Shown: piece by piece, positions 19,501-27,321 of the stretch
Layout of the letters: each line of letters starts with the position of its first letter
Position numbering within the stretch: the stretch's first letter is position 1
Assembly: GCF_002872475.1 (NCBI RefSeq)
Contig: NZ_CP025682.1
Coordinates: forward strand, 62,001-126,000
Length of the DNA: 64,000 bases
Reading direction: 5' to 3'
From: Pseudazoarcus pumilus
GTDB taxonomy: Bacteria; Pseudomonadota; Gammaproteobacteria; Burkholderiales; Rhodocyclaceae
Notes under the pieces: model-generated
Seen by the model: the letters and a program-made list of their open reading frames with translations, nothing else
Told to the model about the DNA's origin: nothing
The model's database searches: none
Program-made: the position numbers and the translations under genes

Positions 19501-20691
19501 GACCCGCTGCTGACGGAACAGCATGCCGACGGCGAGGATTACCAGCGTGCACGCAAGCAAGGCCACCAGAGCGGCCCACGTTGCCGTGGTGCGCGCGGGC
19601 TGAAGTGCCTCGTGGCGGTCCTGCTTGGAGAGCATCGTCCAGCCGGTGCCTGCCACCGCCTGCCAGCTGGACAGTACCTCGTTGCCACGGTAGTCGAGGC
19701 TGGTCATGTTGCCCGGCGCGCTCGCATGCAGCGCGGCGCTGGCTGCCAGTCCGCGTTCGCTCAAGGGTGTGTGCAGCGACAACGGCGGGGCGTCGACGTG
19801 GCGCGGCGTGTTGAGGAAGACGGCCTCGTCACCGTCGCGTCGCAGCAGCACGGACTCGCCACTCGCGCCCGTCAGCGGCCAGTGATCCACCAGCGGGAAG
19901 AGGAAGTCCTGCGGGTTGATTCTCAGGATGACGACACCGATCGGGGGGGCGGCCTTCGACTGCCTGAGGGACACGGCAAACGACATGTGCACGCCGAATT
20001 TGTCGGCGTGCACGTCGCCCATGCGCACCTCGCCGACGCTCGTCACGTCGTGCGCGAGCACCTCGTGGTCGGCATCCATGTGAATCGGCTCGCCAGCCGC
20101 GAGCATCGGTTTGCCCGTCGCGTCGAGCAATGTGACCGACTCGTAGGCGAAGGCATCACGCAGGACCTGAAGTCGCTCCACGACGGCCTCACGCACCGGC
20201 AGTGCGGGATCGCCTTGCAGCGCCACCACCTGTTCGATGAAGCCCTGGCTGGCGGCGAGCGTGAGCGCATCGCCGCGCCGTTCGGCGAGCCAGACCTCGA
20301 GTTGCCGCACTTTTGACGCATTGACTGCCTGCAGGTTGCGCAGGCTGTCGTTCTCGACCTGGCGTGCGGTGACGAAGAACACCGCGAAGCTGATCAGCGG
20401 CACCGCGAGCGCGAGAATCACCAGCAACACGGCGAGGTGGCGCCATTCGTAGGAGGATGCGTCGACCAGCGCGCCGCCCAGGGATGACTGCGCCTGGTTC
20501 AGCAGCCAGTAGAGAAGGCCGCCGGTGACGACGACGAAGGCCGCGCCCTTGGCGATCTCGATGCGCATGCGCAACTCCGGATCCGCCGTCGTGACTTCCA
20601 GCAGCGCCGCCGTGCCGACGATCCAAGCGATCGCGAGCGTCGCGTAGATCAGCGTGATCGACCCCGCTCCGAGGTTTCGTGCCAAACGCAT
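16546..20691 (-). CDS. Membrane sensor with CACHE-like, PAS, GAF, GGDEF and EAL domains
   Basis: 1381 residues. Three N-terminal membrane spans (about 8-30, 45-62, 85-107), a periplasmic sensor region to about 375, a further span (about 378-398), three PAS/PAC modules (about 418-790), a GAF domain (about 805-955), then GGDEF and EAL. The cyclase site is intact (SRQGGDEFLVVLPE) with an RxxD inhibitory site just before it (RASD). The phosphodiesterase residues are also all present: GLEALLRWRHP, NVSALQ, EVTESVV, IDDFGTGYSSL and LKIDQSF. It may therefore both make and break cyclic di-GMP. The start MRLARNLGAG was chosen because the 57-residue upstream extension lacks any match. Confidence 0.92.
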   Translation of the reverse strand: MRLARNLGAGSITLIYATLAIAWIVGTAALLEVTTADPELRMRIEIAKGAAFVVVTGGLLYWLLNQAQSSLGGALVDASSYEWRHLAVLLVILALAVPLISFAVFFVTARQVENDSLRNLQAVNASKVRQLEVWLAERRGDALTLAASQGFIEQVVALQGDPALPVREAVVERLQVLRDAFAYESVTLLDATGKPMLAAGEPIHMDADHEVLAHDVTSVGEVRMGDVHADKFGVHMSFAVSLRQSKAAPPIGVVILRINPQDFLFPLVDHWPLTGASGESVLLRRDGDEAVFLNTPRHVDAPPLSLHTPLSERGLAASAALHASAPGNMTSLDYRGNEVLSSWQAVAGTGWTMLSKQDRHEALQPARTTATWAALVALLACTLVILAVGMLFRQQRVARELALQLESEERFRNLLQSVPSVAVQGYAMNGTTNYWNRASERLYGYRADEAIGRSLLDLIIPPEMHEGVREAMQRMADTGEQIPASELTLMRKDGSRVTVYSAHATVQVPGKEPELFCIDVDLSERIEAEAALRTSEAEFRTLAEAMPQIVWVTLPDGYHVQFNQYWLDYTGLTLEESLGFGWNAPFHPEDRGRAARTWQEAVDSGEPYEIEYRLRRHDGVYHWMLGRALPLRDESGRIVKWFGTCTDIDDIKCTVERLDEAQRIARLGDWECDLDTEEIRWSPQVFEIFGRDPALGPPANFAENDRLFDDASRSVVAERIARALDTGLTQEYELRVTRPNGSERYVSVVAVPRQDEQGRVAGLFGTVQDITAQKRDELALRSRAHQQVLVATLGRLALTDSDLEGIFDAAADALADGLGVEFARVVLRTEEDQFVMRAGVGWRDDWIGRRIDGTQGVSHVSSVLEAQGPLIVDDFATEGRFATTGMIASHAIVSGIDVPIGRSDKPLGVLGAYARTTQRFSADDIGFLQSIANTLNTAIERAHAKEQLTYMVQHDALTGLPNRLLLTDRLNVAMTASRRTGKRVALMFMDLDRFKNVNDVFGHDGGDLVLKEVAARLHGGVRASDTISRQGGDEFLVVLPEIDSDDDAARVAEKLLAAVLSPFQLYGTEVVLGASIGIVCFPDNGDDVETLMRNADVAMYAAKEQGRGRYQFYSADMNARAHERLILEGDLRHAIARDELFLVFQPQINLARDEVIGLEALLRWRHPTRGVVPPAQFIPIAEDSGLITSIGTWAMEAACRQHAQWLDEGAVDGTMAVNVSALQFQQKDFVDTVSAVLERSGLPAHALELEVTESVVMRGIDEVLDKLHRLDALGIQVAIDDFGTGYSSLSYLRQFPIDRLKIDQSFIRGLPADRESAAIVQAVVALGHSLALDVLAEGVETDEQADYLRGIGCNAGQGYLFAKPAESDACSALLRAFRVKE

Positions 20692-21002
20692 GTCACCCGC
20701 CCGCCAAGCGATTTCCGGTTGCCGCCAACAGTAGGGACAGCGCACCGGAAAACAGGTTACGGCCCGCGTTGGAGCCACTTGTCGAACGGCATTGCACCCC
20801 GACCTCGCTTGGCCCCGGGAAGTGGAAATTCCCGATCCGCCATATTTGCGCGCAATCAGCATACTTCATGCAGTGACGCACGCACACCCTTGGAATACCC
20901 GGGGACGACAACGGGCATGATCGCAGCCCTTCAACATCCGTCGGTCGGGCCGTCGCGAAGGGTTTCCGATTGCGCGCGGGGCTGTTCAGCCTGGCGGCGC
21001 GA
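20692..21002. other. Intergenic region upstream of GGDEF-EAL gene
   Basis: About 310 bases between the start of the leftward GGDEF-EAL gene and the stop of the leftward KTSC gene. The frame of the GGDEF-EAL gene stays open here for 57 codons, but the product is unlike any family. An AT-richer stretch near 20825-20870 is the likely promoter. Nothing else recognised. Confidence 0.35.
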
Positions 21003-21266
21003 TCAGAACAGGTCGTCGAGCGGATTCTTCTTCGTGCCTGCCATCGCCCCGGCGCCCGGTACCCGCCGGCCGGTGAGTTCTTCCTCGACGTTGTCGCGGT
21101 AGTAGCTCCATGCCGAGGCCGACGTGGCCAGCCGTCGCCAGATTTCCTCGCCCACGTTGGCGTAGTCGATCAGAACGCCGCCCTCGAGTTCGACACGCAG
21201 CGTGCGTGTGCGGGCGTCGTAACCGACGCCGCGCAGCTTGCCGGAGTGGATGGGTTTCATTTCCAT
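21003..21266 (-). CDS. KTSC domain protein
   Basis: 87 residues. The body IHSGKLRGVGYDARTRTLRV, LEGGVLIDYANVGEEIWRRL and ASAWSYYRDNV fits the small KTSC domain (beta strands followed by a helix), of unknown biochemical function. A linker with RRVPGAGAMAGTKKNPLDDLF follows. GGGAG is well placed for the ATG giving MEMKP; the second ATG two codons later is an alternative. It is divergent from the XRE regulator gene 260 bases away; a shared control region is possible but not shown. Confidence 0.72.
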   Translation of the reverse strand: MEMKPIHSGKLRGVGYDARTRTLRVELEGGVLIDYANVGEEIWRRLATSASAWSYYRDNVEEELTGRRVPGAGAMAGTKKNPLDDLF

Positions 21267-21454
21267 GGAGGTCTCCCGGGGATTGGCGTGATCAGCAATG
21301 CGCTGCGTGAAGCAAGCGCTGAATCTTGCAGGCGCCGAAGTGCGAAGACAACGGTCGGCGACCGGCGCGGCGCCGTTCTCACAGGCATCCCGTTCGGCCA
21401 GCAGTGCGTCGTCGTCGCGCCTGAACTCGCAAGCCTGCACGCCTTGGGGTGCCA

Positions 21455-21492
21455 ATTATGTGTTGCAGACCATATGGTTTATGAGACATAAT
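21455..21492. promoter_or_regulatory. Nested palindromes upstream of XRE gene
   Basis: ATTATGT (21455-21461) is mirrored by ACATAAT (21486-21492), and the perfect ten-base palindrome ACCATATGGT (21469-21478) lies between them. The site is 34 bases before the XRE start codon and is AT-rich against the surroundings, so an autoregulatory operator or promoter is likely. Confidence 0.55.
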
Positions 21493-21525
21493 CCACGCCC
21501 GATTCAAAGCTGAAGGTGTTTTCAC

Positions 21526-21870
21526 ATGGGGAAGAAACGCGCTGCCGAAAGTCCGGCTCTTCGCGCTGACCTGCCCACGCTTTGCGCGCCGCATGGCCTG
21601 GCACACGCCAGCCTGAAGGAGCTGCGCAAGAGCGCGGGGCTGACCCAGAAAGATCTGGCGGCGACCCTGTGCGTTGGTCAGGACACCATCTCAAGGCTGG
21701 AGAAGCGCAGCGACCTGCGGCTATCCACGCTGCGCCACTACGTCGAGAGCATCGGCGGAGAGTTGGCGCTGGTGGCGACCTTTCCCGATCGGCCGGCGGT
21801 GATCATCGACCACCTCGGCGACACCGCGAGCAGCGCCGACCAGCACGTTGCTGCCAACGGCAAAACATGA
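21526..21870 (+). CDS. XRE-family helix-turn-helix regulator (antitoxin-like)
   Basis: 114 residues. The HTH is SLKELRKSAGLTQKDLAATL followed by VGQDTISRLEKRSDLRLSTL, of the XRE/Cro type seen in HigA- and HipB-like antitoxins; the tail IGGELALVATFPDRPAVIIDHLG is typical of short proteobacterial members. No toxin gene of the RelE/HigB or HipA type is adjacent, so it is an orphan regulator. Its stop overlaps the start of nspC (ATGA), so regulator and polyamine enzyme appear to be co-translated, which is unusual. Confidence 0.82.
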   Translation: MGKKRAAESPALRADLPTLCAPHGLAHASLKELRKSAGLTQKDLAATLCVGQDTISRLEKRSDLRLSTLRHYVESIGGELALVATFPDRPAVIIDHLGDTASSADQHVAANGKT

Positions 21871-22985
21871 CGACCCCGATGCACGATTCCGTTCCGACCC
21901 CGTATTACCTGATCGACAAATCCGCGCTGCTGCGTAATCTGCGCGTCATCGACCGCGTGCGCGAGCGCTCCGGCGCCAGGGTGCTGCTGGCGCTCAAATG
22001 CTTCGCCACCTGGTCGGTGTTCGGCCTGATGCGCGAGCACATGGACGGCACCACGTCCTCGTCGCTGTATGAAGTGAAGCTGGGCCAACAGAAGTTTGGC
22101 GGCGAGACGCACGCCTACAGCGTGGCCTTTGCCGACCACGAGATCGAGGAAGTCGTCGCGCACTGCGACAAGATCATCTTCAACTCCATCAACCAGCTCG
22201 AACGCTTCGCCGCGCACGCCGGTGACAAGCCCGTCGGCCTGCGCCTGAACCCCGGCGTCAGCCACGCCGGCTTCGATCTGGCCGACCCGGCGCGGCCCTT
22301 CAGCCGGCTGGGTGAAGCCGACCCTGCGCGCATCCTGCAGGTCATCGATCGCCTCAGCGGCGTGATGATCCACAACAACTGCGAGAACGGCGATTTCGCG
22401 CGTTTCGACGCCTTGCTGAATGAGGTCGAGCAGCGCTACGGCGAAATCCTGCAGCGGCTGGAGTGGGTCAGCCTGGGGGGTGGCATCCGCTTCACGGCAC
22501 CGGATTATCCGGTGGAAGCCTTCTGCGAACGCCTGCGCAGCTTCGCGCAGCGCTGGGGCGTGCAGGTGTACCTGGAGCCGGGCGAGGCCACCGTGCGCCA
22601 CACCACCACGCTCGAAGTCAGCGTGCTCGACACCGGTTTCAACGGCAAGCACCTCGCGGTGGTGGACAGCTCCACCGAGGCGCACATGCTCGACCTGCTG
22701 ATCTACCGCGAAACCGCGCCCATCGGCACGGGCCAGGGCGCACACCAGTACCAGATCTGCGGCAAGACCTGCCTGGCCGGCGACATCTTCGGCGAGGCAC
22801 GTTTCGAACGCCCGCTGCAGGTCGGCGACCGCATCTCCATCGGGGACGCCGGCGGCTACACCATGGTCAAGAAGAACTGGTTCAACGGCGTGCACATGCC
22901 GTCCATCGCCGTCCGTGAAGTGGACGGCAGCGTGCGCCTGGTGCGCGACTTTTCCTATGACGACTACGTCAGCAGCCTGTCCTGA
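21867..22985 (+). CDS. nspC: Carboxynorspermidine decarboxylase
   Basis: 372 residues, PLP-dependent fold III decarboxylase. It removes CO2 from carboxynorspermidine or carboxyspermidine, the last step of the aspartate-semialdehyde route to norspermidine or spermidine. Seen: PLP lysine in LLALKCFATWSVF, SSLYEVKLGQQKFGGE, IIFNSINQLERF, LRLNPGVSHAGFDLADP, LSLGGG-type glycine loop (WVSLGGGIRF), EPGEA, and the catalytic Cys region (YQICGKTCLAGD). The ATG overlaps the XRE stop. The partner dehydrogenase follows after 37 bases. Confidence 0.93.
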   Translation: MTTPMHDSVPTPYYLIDKSALLRNLRVIDRVRERSGARVLLALKCFATWSVFGLMREHMDGTTSSSLYEVKLGQQKFGGETHAYSVAFADHEIEEVVAHCDKIIFNSINQLERFAAHAGDKPVGLRLNPGVSHAGFDLADPARPFSRLGEADPARILQVIDRLSGVMIHNNCENGDFARFDALLNEVEQRYGEILQRLEWVSLGGGIRFTAPDYPVEAFCERLRSFAQRWGVQVYLEPGEATVRHTTTLEVSVLDTGFNGKHLAVVDSSTEAHMLDLLIYRETAPIGTGQGAHQYQICGKTCLAGDIFGEARFERPLQVGDRISIGDAGGYTMVKKNWFNGVHMPSIAVREVDGSVRLVRDFSYDDYVSSLS

Positions 22986-23022
22986 GTCGGGACGGCACAG
23001 CCGGATGAGGAGTAAGGGTTCA

Positions 23023-24312
23023 ATGAAGCACAATGTCCTGATCATCGGAGCGGGCGGCGTGGGCCACGTGGTGGCGCACAAGTGCGCGCAGAACAACGAA
23101 CTGCTGGGCGACATCCACATTGCCTCGCGCACGCTGGGCAAATGCCACGCCATCATCGAGTCGGTGCACGACAAGGGCAGCCTGCAGCAGCCCGGCCAGT
23201 TGCAGGCGCACGCGCTCGACGCCATGGATGTGGAGGCCACCAGCGCGCTCATCCGTGCCACGCGCAGCGACATCGTCATCAACGTGGGTGCGCCCTTCGT
23301 GAACATGTCGGTGCTCGAAGCCTGCATCCAGACCGGCGCGGCCTACCTCGACACCGCCATTCACGAAGATCCCGCCAAGGTCTGCGAAACTCCGCCGTGG
23401 TACGCCAACTACGAGTGGAAGCGCCGCCAGGCATGCCGCGAAGCCGGCGTCACCGCCGTGCTGGGCGTGGGTTTCGACCCCGGCGTGGTCAATGCCTACG
23501 CCCGTTACGCGGTGGACCATTGCTTCGACCGCGTCGACTCCATCGACATCGTCGACATCAATGCCGGCAGCCACGGCCGCTATTTCGCCACCAACTTCGA
23601 CCCCGAAACCAACTTCCGCGAGTTCACCTCGACCGTCTGGTCGTGGGAGAACAACGCCTGGCAAGCCAACGCCATGTTCGAACGCCGCAAGGAGTGGGAC
23701 ATGCCGGTCACCGGCAAGACCACCTGCTATCTCACCGGCCACGACGAACTGCATTCGATGTCGCAGAACCTCGGCGTGCCCGACATCCGCTTCTGGATGA
23801 GCTTTGGCGAGCACTACATCAACGTCTTCAGCGTACTCAAGAACCTCGGCCTGCTCTCCGAACAACCCGTACGCACCGCCCGCGGCCAGACGGTCGTGCC
23901 GCTCGAAGTCGTCAAGGCCGTACTGCCCGACCCCGCCTCGCTCGCCCCCGATTACACCGGCCAGACCTTCATCGGCGATGTCGTGCGTGGCCGCAAGGGC
24001 GGCAAGCCAGAAGAAGTGCTGATCTACAACGTCTGCGACCACGCTGCCTGCTTCGACGAAGTCGGCAGCCAGGCCATCTCCTACACCGCCGGCGTTCCCG
24101 CCGTCGCCGCCGCCCTGCTCATCGCCGACGGCACCTGGGACCGCGGGACCATGGCCAACGTCGAAGACCTGGATCCTCGACCGTTCATCGCACTGATGAA
24201 CCGCATGGGCCTGGCCACCCGCATTCGGGATGCAAAGGGCGACCGCCTGCTGGACCCGGTGACGCAAGTCGCGCGCAAGGAGAGGGTCGCGGTGCGCGCG
24301 AATGCGCAGTGA
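23023..24312 (+). CDS. Carboxynorspermidine/carboxyspermidine dehydrogenase (saccharopine dehydrogenase-like)
   Basis: 429 residues. The N-terminal Rossmann fold starts MKHNVLIIGAGGVGHVVAHK, followed by HIASRTLGKC and VINVGAPFVNMSVLEACIQ. The C-terminal part (GVGFDPGVVNAYARYA, EFTSTVWSWENN, WMSFGEHYINVFSVL) is typical of CANSDH/CASDH. It condenses aspartate semialdehyde with a diamine using NADPH, producing the substrate of NspC. AGGAG lies 13 bases before the ATG. In most genomes these two genes are neighbours, as here. Whether the product is spermidine, norspermidine or both cannot be told. Confidence 0.9.
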   Translation: MKHNVLIIGAGGVGHVVAHKCAQNNELLGDIHIASRTLGKCHAIIESVHDKGSLQQPGQLQAHALDAMDVEATSALIRATRSDIVINVGAPFVNMSVLEACIQTGAAYLDTAIHEDPAKVCETPPWYANYEWKRRQACREAGVTAVLGVGFDPGVVNAYARYAVDHCFDRVDSIDIVDINAGSHGRYFATNFDPETNFREFTSTVWSWENNAWQANAMFERRKEWDMPVTGKTTCYLTGHDELHSMSQNLGVPDIRFWMSFGEHYINVFSVLKNLGLLSEQPVRTARGQTVVPLEVVKAVLPDPASLAPDYTGQTFIGDVVRGRKGGKPEEVLIYNVCDHAACFDEVGSQAISYTAGVPAVAAALLIADGTWDRGTMANVEDLDPRPFIALMNRMGLATRIRDAKGDRLLDPVTQVARKERVAVRANAQ

Positions 24313-24617
24313 TGTGGGGTAAGCTCGATACGTGTGCAAACTCCGTTTGTGCCTGTCGGGCGTCAATCCCATACAGCGCAAGCATCATGCGCTGGCGCCG
24401 CCATGAGCGAAGCCATTCTCCACATCAAGCGCCGGGGCAGCGGCTTTGGTATTCGCCGGTGCCCGCTTCAATTGCGCCTGAGTTTTCCGGTGGGATCGAG
24501 CGACTTGAGCAGACGATGACGCGGCGACAACGGTCAGGATCATGACGGTGTTCCGCTTGGGGCACACGCCGCAACCCGGTGGGGCGGCGTGATTATCGGA
24601 ATGTCGCCGGAGCGAGC
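24313..24617. other. Intergenic region before PHB depolymerase-like gene
   Basis: About 305 bases with no supported gene. A small hairpin CAGCGCA/TGCGCTG with a seven-base loop lies at 24374-24394 and may mark the end of the polyamine operon, but it lacks a T-run. GTG codons from 24579 onward are in frame with the next gene but precede its signal peptide. Confidence 0.35.
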
Positions 24618-25709
24618 GTGATCAAGCAAACGAATCCGAATGCGGCAAGACCGACGCTGGTGGCGCTTGCCTGCGTGCTTTCAACCGCCAGCGGAGCGGC
24701 TGTCGCGGCGCCGCTGGCAGGGCTGGGGGCGGACCTGGAAGGCCTGACGGTGTCGGGGCTGTCGTCGGGGGGGTATATGGCGACGCAGTTCCAGGTTGCG
24801 CATTCGGCGCTGGTGCGCGGCGCGGGGGTGTTCGCTTCCGGCCCGTACGACTGCGCCGAGGGCGATCTCGAGCGAGCCCTGAGCCACTGCATGGCGCCGG
24901 ACGGGGTGAACTTGCCGCCGTCGCCCGAGGAAACGCTGGCGCGCATTCGCGCCTATGCCGAGGCCCGGCAGATCGACCCGGTCGGGAATCTGGGCGACGA
25001 CCGGGTGTGGGTGTTTTCGGGCGGGGCGGATCGTACCGTGACGCGGCCGGTGGTCGAGGCTCTGGTGTCCTTCTACCGCGAGCAGGTCGAGGACGAGGCG
25101 CTGCGCTACGTCACGCTGCCGACGGCGGGGCACGCGATGATCTCGGTGGCGGCGCCGGGTGCGAATGCCTGCGGGTCGACGGCCTCCCCCTATGTGAATC
25201 GCTGCGGCGAGTTCGATGCGGCGGGCGAGATGCTGGCGCATCTGACGGGGGCGCTGCAGCCGAAGGTGGCGGCGCGCGAGGCGGGTCTGCGCAGCTTCGA
25301 TCAGGCGTCGCACACCCCTCTTTCACCGGTGGATCTGAGCATGGCGAAGCAGGGCATGGTGTATGTGCCGCAGGCGTGCGAGGCGGGTGGTTGCCGCGTG
25401 CACGTCGTATTCCACGGCTGCCGTCAGGGCACTGACGCGGTGGGGCAGGATTTCGTGCGCGGTGCGGGCTACAACGAGTGGGCCGAAGCGAACCGGCTGA
25501 TCGTGCTCTATCCGCAGGTTCATGCGCGGCATGGAATGGCGTGGGGGTCGTGGCGCTGGGTCTACAACCCCCAGGGGTGCTGGGACTGGTGGGGCTACAG
25601 CGGCAAGGCCTACCCGACCCGCGACGGGGGCCAGATACGCGCCGTGCATTCGATGCTGCAGCAGCTCGCGGAGCCGGTTTCCGGCCCCGCGGGCACCGCA
25701 GGCAACTGA
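24618..25709 (+). CDS. Secreted poly(3-hydroxybutyrate) depolymerase-like esterase
   Basis: About 363 residues from a GTG start with GGAG six bases upstream; a signal peptide follows (LVALACVLSTASGAAVAAP). It is an alpha/beta hydrolase with the lipase box GLSSGGYMATQ, an Asp in FSGGADRTVTRP, and the His in LPTAGHAM. The C-terminal region VHVVFHGCRQGTDAVGQDF, followed by YPQV and NPQGCWDWWGYSG, is typical of PHB depolymerase family esterases of Proteobacteria. It would hydrolyse polyhydroxybutyrate or related esters outside the cytoplasm. No pha genes are nearby. The convergent ytoQ ends ten bases away. Confidence 0.82.
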   Translation: MIKQTNPNAARPTLVALACVLSTASGAAVAAPLAGLGADLEGLTVSGLSSGGYMATQFQVAHSALVRGAGVFASGPYDCAEGDLERALSHCMAPDGVNLPPSPEETLARIRAYAEARQIDPVGNLGDDRVWVFSGGADRTVTRPVVEALVSFYREQVEDEALRYVTLPTAGHAMISVAAPGANACGSTASPYVNRCGEFDAAGEMLAHLTGALQPKVAAREAGLRSFDQASHTPLSPVDLSMAKQGMVYVPQACEAGGCRVHVVFHGCRQGTDAVGQDFVRGAGYNEWAEANRLIVLYPQVHARHGMAWGSWRWVYNPQGCWDWWGYSGKAYPTRDGGQIRAVHSMLQQLAEPVSGPAGTAGN

Positions 25710-25718
25710 GGAGGCGCC

Positions 25719-26159
25719 TCAGGCCTTGAGCACGTAGTCGAGGATGTCGACCACCTGATCGGTGGTCGTGGCCCAGGCCTGGGCGCCGGCGTCGACTTCC
25801 TTGAGCGGGTGGATGATGTCCTCGGCGTGCAGGGTGACGTAGGGCTTGCCCAGCGCGGCACAGTAGCCGGCGTCAAAGGCGGCGTTCCACTGCTTGTACT
25901 TGTCGCCGAAGCGCACCACGACCAGGTCGGCCTTTTCGATGAGGTTGCGCGTGCGGATGGAGTTCACGAGCGAGGACTTGTGGTCGCGCCAGTAGCCGGT
26001 GCTCTCCGGGCCGAGGGCGTCGCCGGCTGCATCGCTGGCTTCGTGATCGGTGACGGCAGACGTAAACGTGACGTCCAGGCCGCGCGCCGTCGCGCCGCGA
26101 CGGATTTCGTCACGCCAGTCGGTGTGGATTTCGCCCGAGAGATAAACCGTGAAAGACAT
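25719..26159 (-). CDS. YtoQ family protein
   Basis: 146 residues. It matches the YtoQ family, a small Rossmann-like fold related to nucleoside 2-deoxyribosyltransferases: MSFTVYLSGEIHTDWRDEI, FTSAVTDHEASD, DHKSSLVNSIRTRNLIEKAD, VVRFGDKYKQWNAAFDAGY and HAEDIIHPLKEVD. The GDKYKQWNAAFDAG block with its Asp and Glu/Asp residues suggests a nucleotide-sugar or nucleobase ligand, but no function is established. AGGAGG precedes the ATG. The gene is alone, convergent with the esterase gene and in tandem with the PilZ gene. Confidence 0.88.
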   Translation of the reverse strand: MSFTVYLSGEIHTDWRDEIRRGATARGLDVTFTSAVTDHEASDAAGDALGPESTGYWRDHKSSLVNSIRTRNLIEKADLVVVRFGDKYKQWNAAFDAGYCAALGKPYVTLHAEDIIHPLKEVDAGAQAWATTTDQVVDILDYVLKA

Positions 26160-26245
26160 CTGTGCCTCCTGACGGCCACCCGTGCGGGCGACCCTGAAAA
26201 GGGCCGAATGCTAGCAAATCCACTGGTGGCGGTACAGGCAGGGCC

Positions 26246-26971
26246 TCAAACGAGGCTGCGGGGATGCTCGATGATGTGCTGGTAGACCAGGCTGCGCAGG
26301 ATCATGCGCTCGTCGGGCGGCAGGTCGCGGAATTCGACGCCGTAGTGATTCGCGTCGCCTTCGCGGCGGGCGTTGAGGATGATCGCGCGGCTCTCGATCT
26401 CGCGCGTGACATCGTGCAGTTCGATGCGGAAGGCGAGCTTCACCGCCTCGCCCTTGGCGCCCAGGTCTGCGTTCGAACGGATCAGGGCGCCGGTCGAACT
26501 GAGGTTCTCGATGGTGGCGATTACCGCATCGCCGGCCTTCTCCGCGGAAACGCGGGTTTCGACCTGCATGCGCACGCGCGTGGCCTTGCGGATGACGTTG
26601 CCCTCTACGCGCTCAGGGAACGACAGATGCATGTAGTCGAAGGGCAGGCGGCACACGCGTTCGACGGAACATTTGAACGCATACGCGCTGTTGCGCGAGA
26701 AGGCCTGCACGATCACCAGGTCGTTCTCGCGGTAATCGATGCGCGCGCCCTTGTGCGTCGGGGTGGTGACCAGCAGGCTGGCACCTTCGAGGTAGCCCAC
26801 CATGCGGCAGATGTGGCGCGTGCGGTCGGCGTGGTTGAGCGCGTAGATCTGCAGGCGGTCGCCGGGCGCGAGATTGATGTCGGTAAACGCGTGTTGCGCG
26901 GCTTGAGGGCTGCCGGACGCGGCTTCCTCCTGCTTGTCCTGCTGCGGGGTTTCCGACGGCTCTTGCTGCAT
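26246..26971 (-). CDS. YcgR-like PilZ-domain protein
   Basis: 241 residues. N-terminal YcgR-type domain (about 30-120: LAPGDRLQIYALN, MVGYLEGASLLVTTP, VQAFSRNSAYAFKCSVERV) and C-terminal PilZ domain with the cyclic di-GMP motifs RKATRVRMQ (RxxxR) and NLSSTGALI (N/DxSxxG). Such proteins bind cyclic di-GMP and slow the flagellar motor; with fliW, a chemoreceptor and a GGDEF-EAL protein in the window, a motile host is likely. The start at MQQEPSE has AGGA upstream; an ATG 24 codons earlier is less likely. Confidence 0.88.
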   Translation of the reverse strand: MQQEPSETPQQDKQEEAASGSPQAAQHAFTDINLAPGDRLQIYALNHADRTRHICRMVGYLEGASLLVTTPTHKGARIDYRENDLVIVQAFSRNSAYAFKCSVERVCRLPFDYMHLSFPERVEGNVIRKATRVRMQVETRVSAEKAGDAVIATIENLSSTGALIRSNADLGAKGEAVKLAFRIELHDVTREIESRAIILNARREGDANHYGVEFRDLPPDERMILRSLVYQHIIEHPRSLV

Positions 26972-27094
26972 CGCATGTTCCTGGCGTAGGGATCGTGACC
27001 ATGAGCGCGTTGCATGGCGGGTGCCCTGCAACGCCAATGTCATGGCGGATCTGCGCGTCGCGAAGCGATGCGACGGCGTACGCCTGGAATCTTA

Positions 27095-27112
27095 GCGTGA
27101 AATATTTCACGC
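27095..27112. promoter_or_regulatory. Perfect 18-base palindrome between PilZ and PLDc_N genes
   Basis: GCGTGAAATATTTCACGC is exactly self-complementary. It lies 124 bases upstream of the leftward pilZ-type gene and 30 bases after the end of the leftward small membrane protein gene. The AT core and flush arms look like a dimeric regulator site; the regulator is not recognisable from sequence. Confidence 0.6.
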
Positions 27113-27141
27113 GTGTACTTGCTGCGATGCGGCGCTAACCG

Positions 27142-27321
27142 TCAGCCCTTGGGTCCGAGCAGTATCCACGCGATCAAGCCGAGCACCGGCAGGAACAGCA
27201 GGATCAGGATCCACAGCAGCTTGGCGACCGGACCGGCCGGACTCTTGGCCACTTTCACGATGGCCCAGATGATGATGACCAGCCAGATCAGGCCGAGCAG
27301 ACCTCCGACTTCCATACCCAT
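27142..27321 (-). CDS. Small membrane protein with PLDc_N domain
   Basis: 59 residues with two membrane spans: MGMEVGGLLGLIWLVIIIWA and KLLWILILLFLPVLGLIAWI, joined by the KVAKSPAGPVAK loop and ending LLGPKG. This is the phospholipase D N-terminal (PLDc_N) type membrane anchor found alone in many bacteria; it has no catalytic domain. GGGAG lies nine bases before the ATG. The frame stays open far upstream, but that is the shadow of the rightward DUF1538 operon. Function unknown. Confidence 0.8.
   Translation of the reverse strand: MGMEVGGLLGLIWLVIIIWAIVKVAKSPAGPVAKLLWILILLFLPVLGLIAWILLGPKG

Noticed and set aside
20692-20862. N-terminal extension of the GGDEF-EAL protein
   Set aside because: No similarity to any domain, cysteine/arginine-rich, and a normal membrane protein start follows at 20691.
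24374-24394. Hairpin after the polyamine operon as a terminator
   Set aside because: Short stem with seven-base loop and no T-run; mentioned only under the intergenic region.
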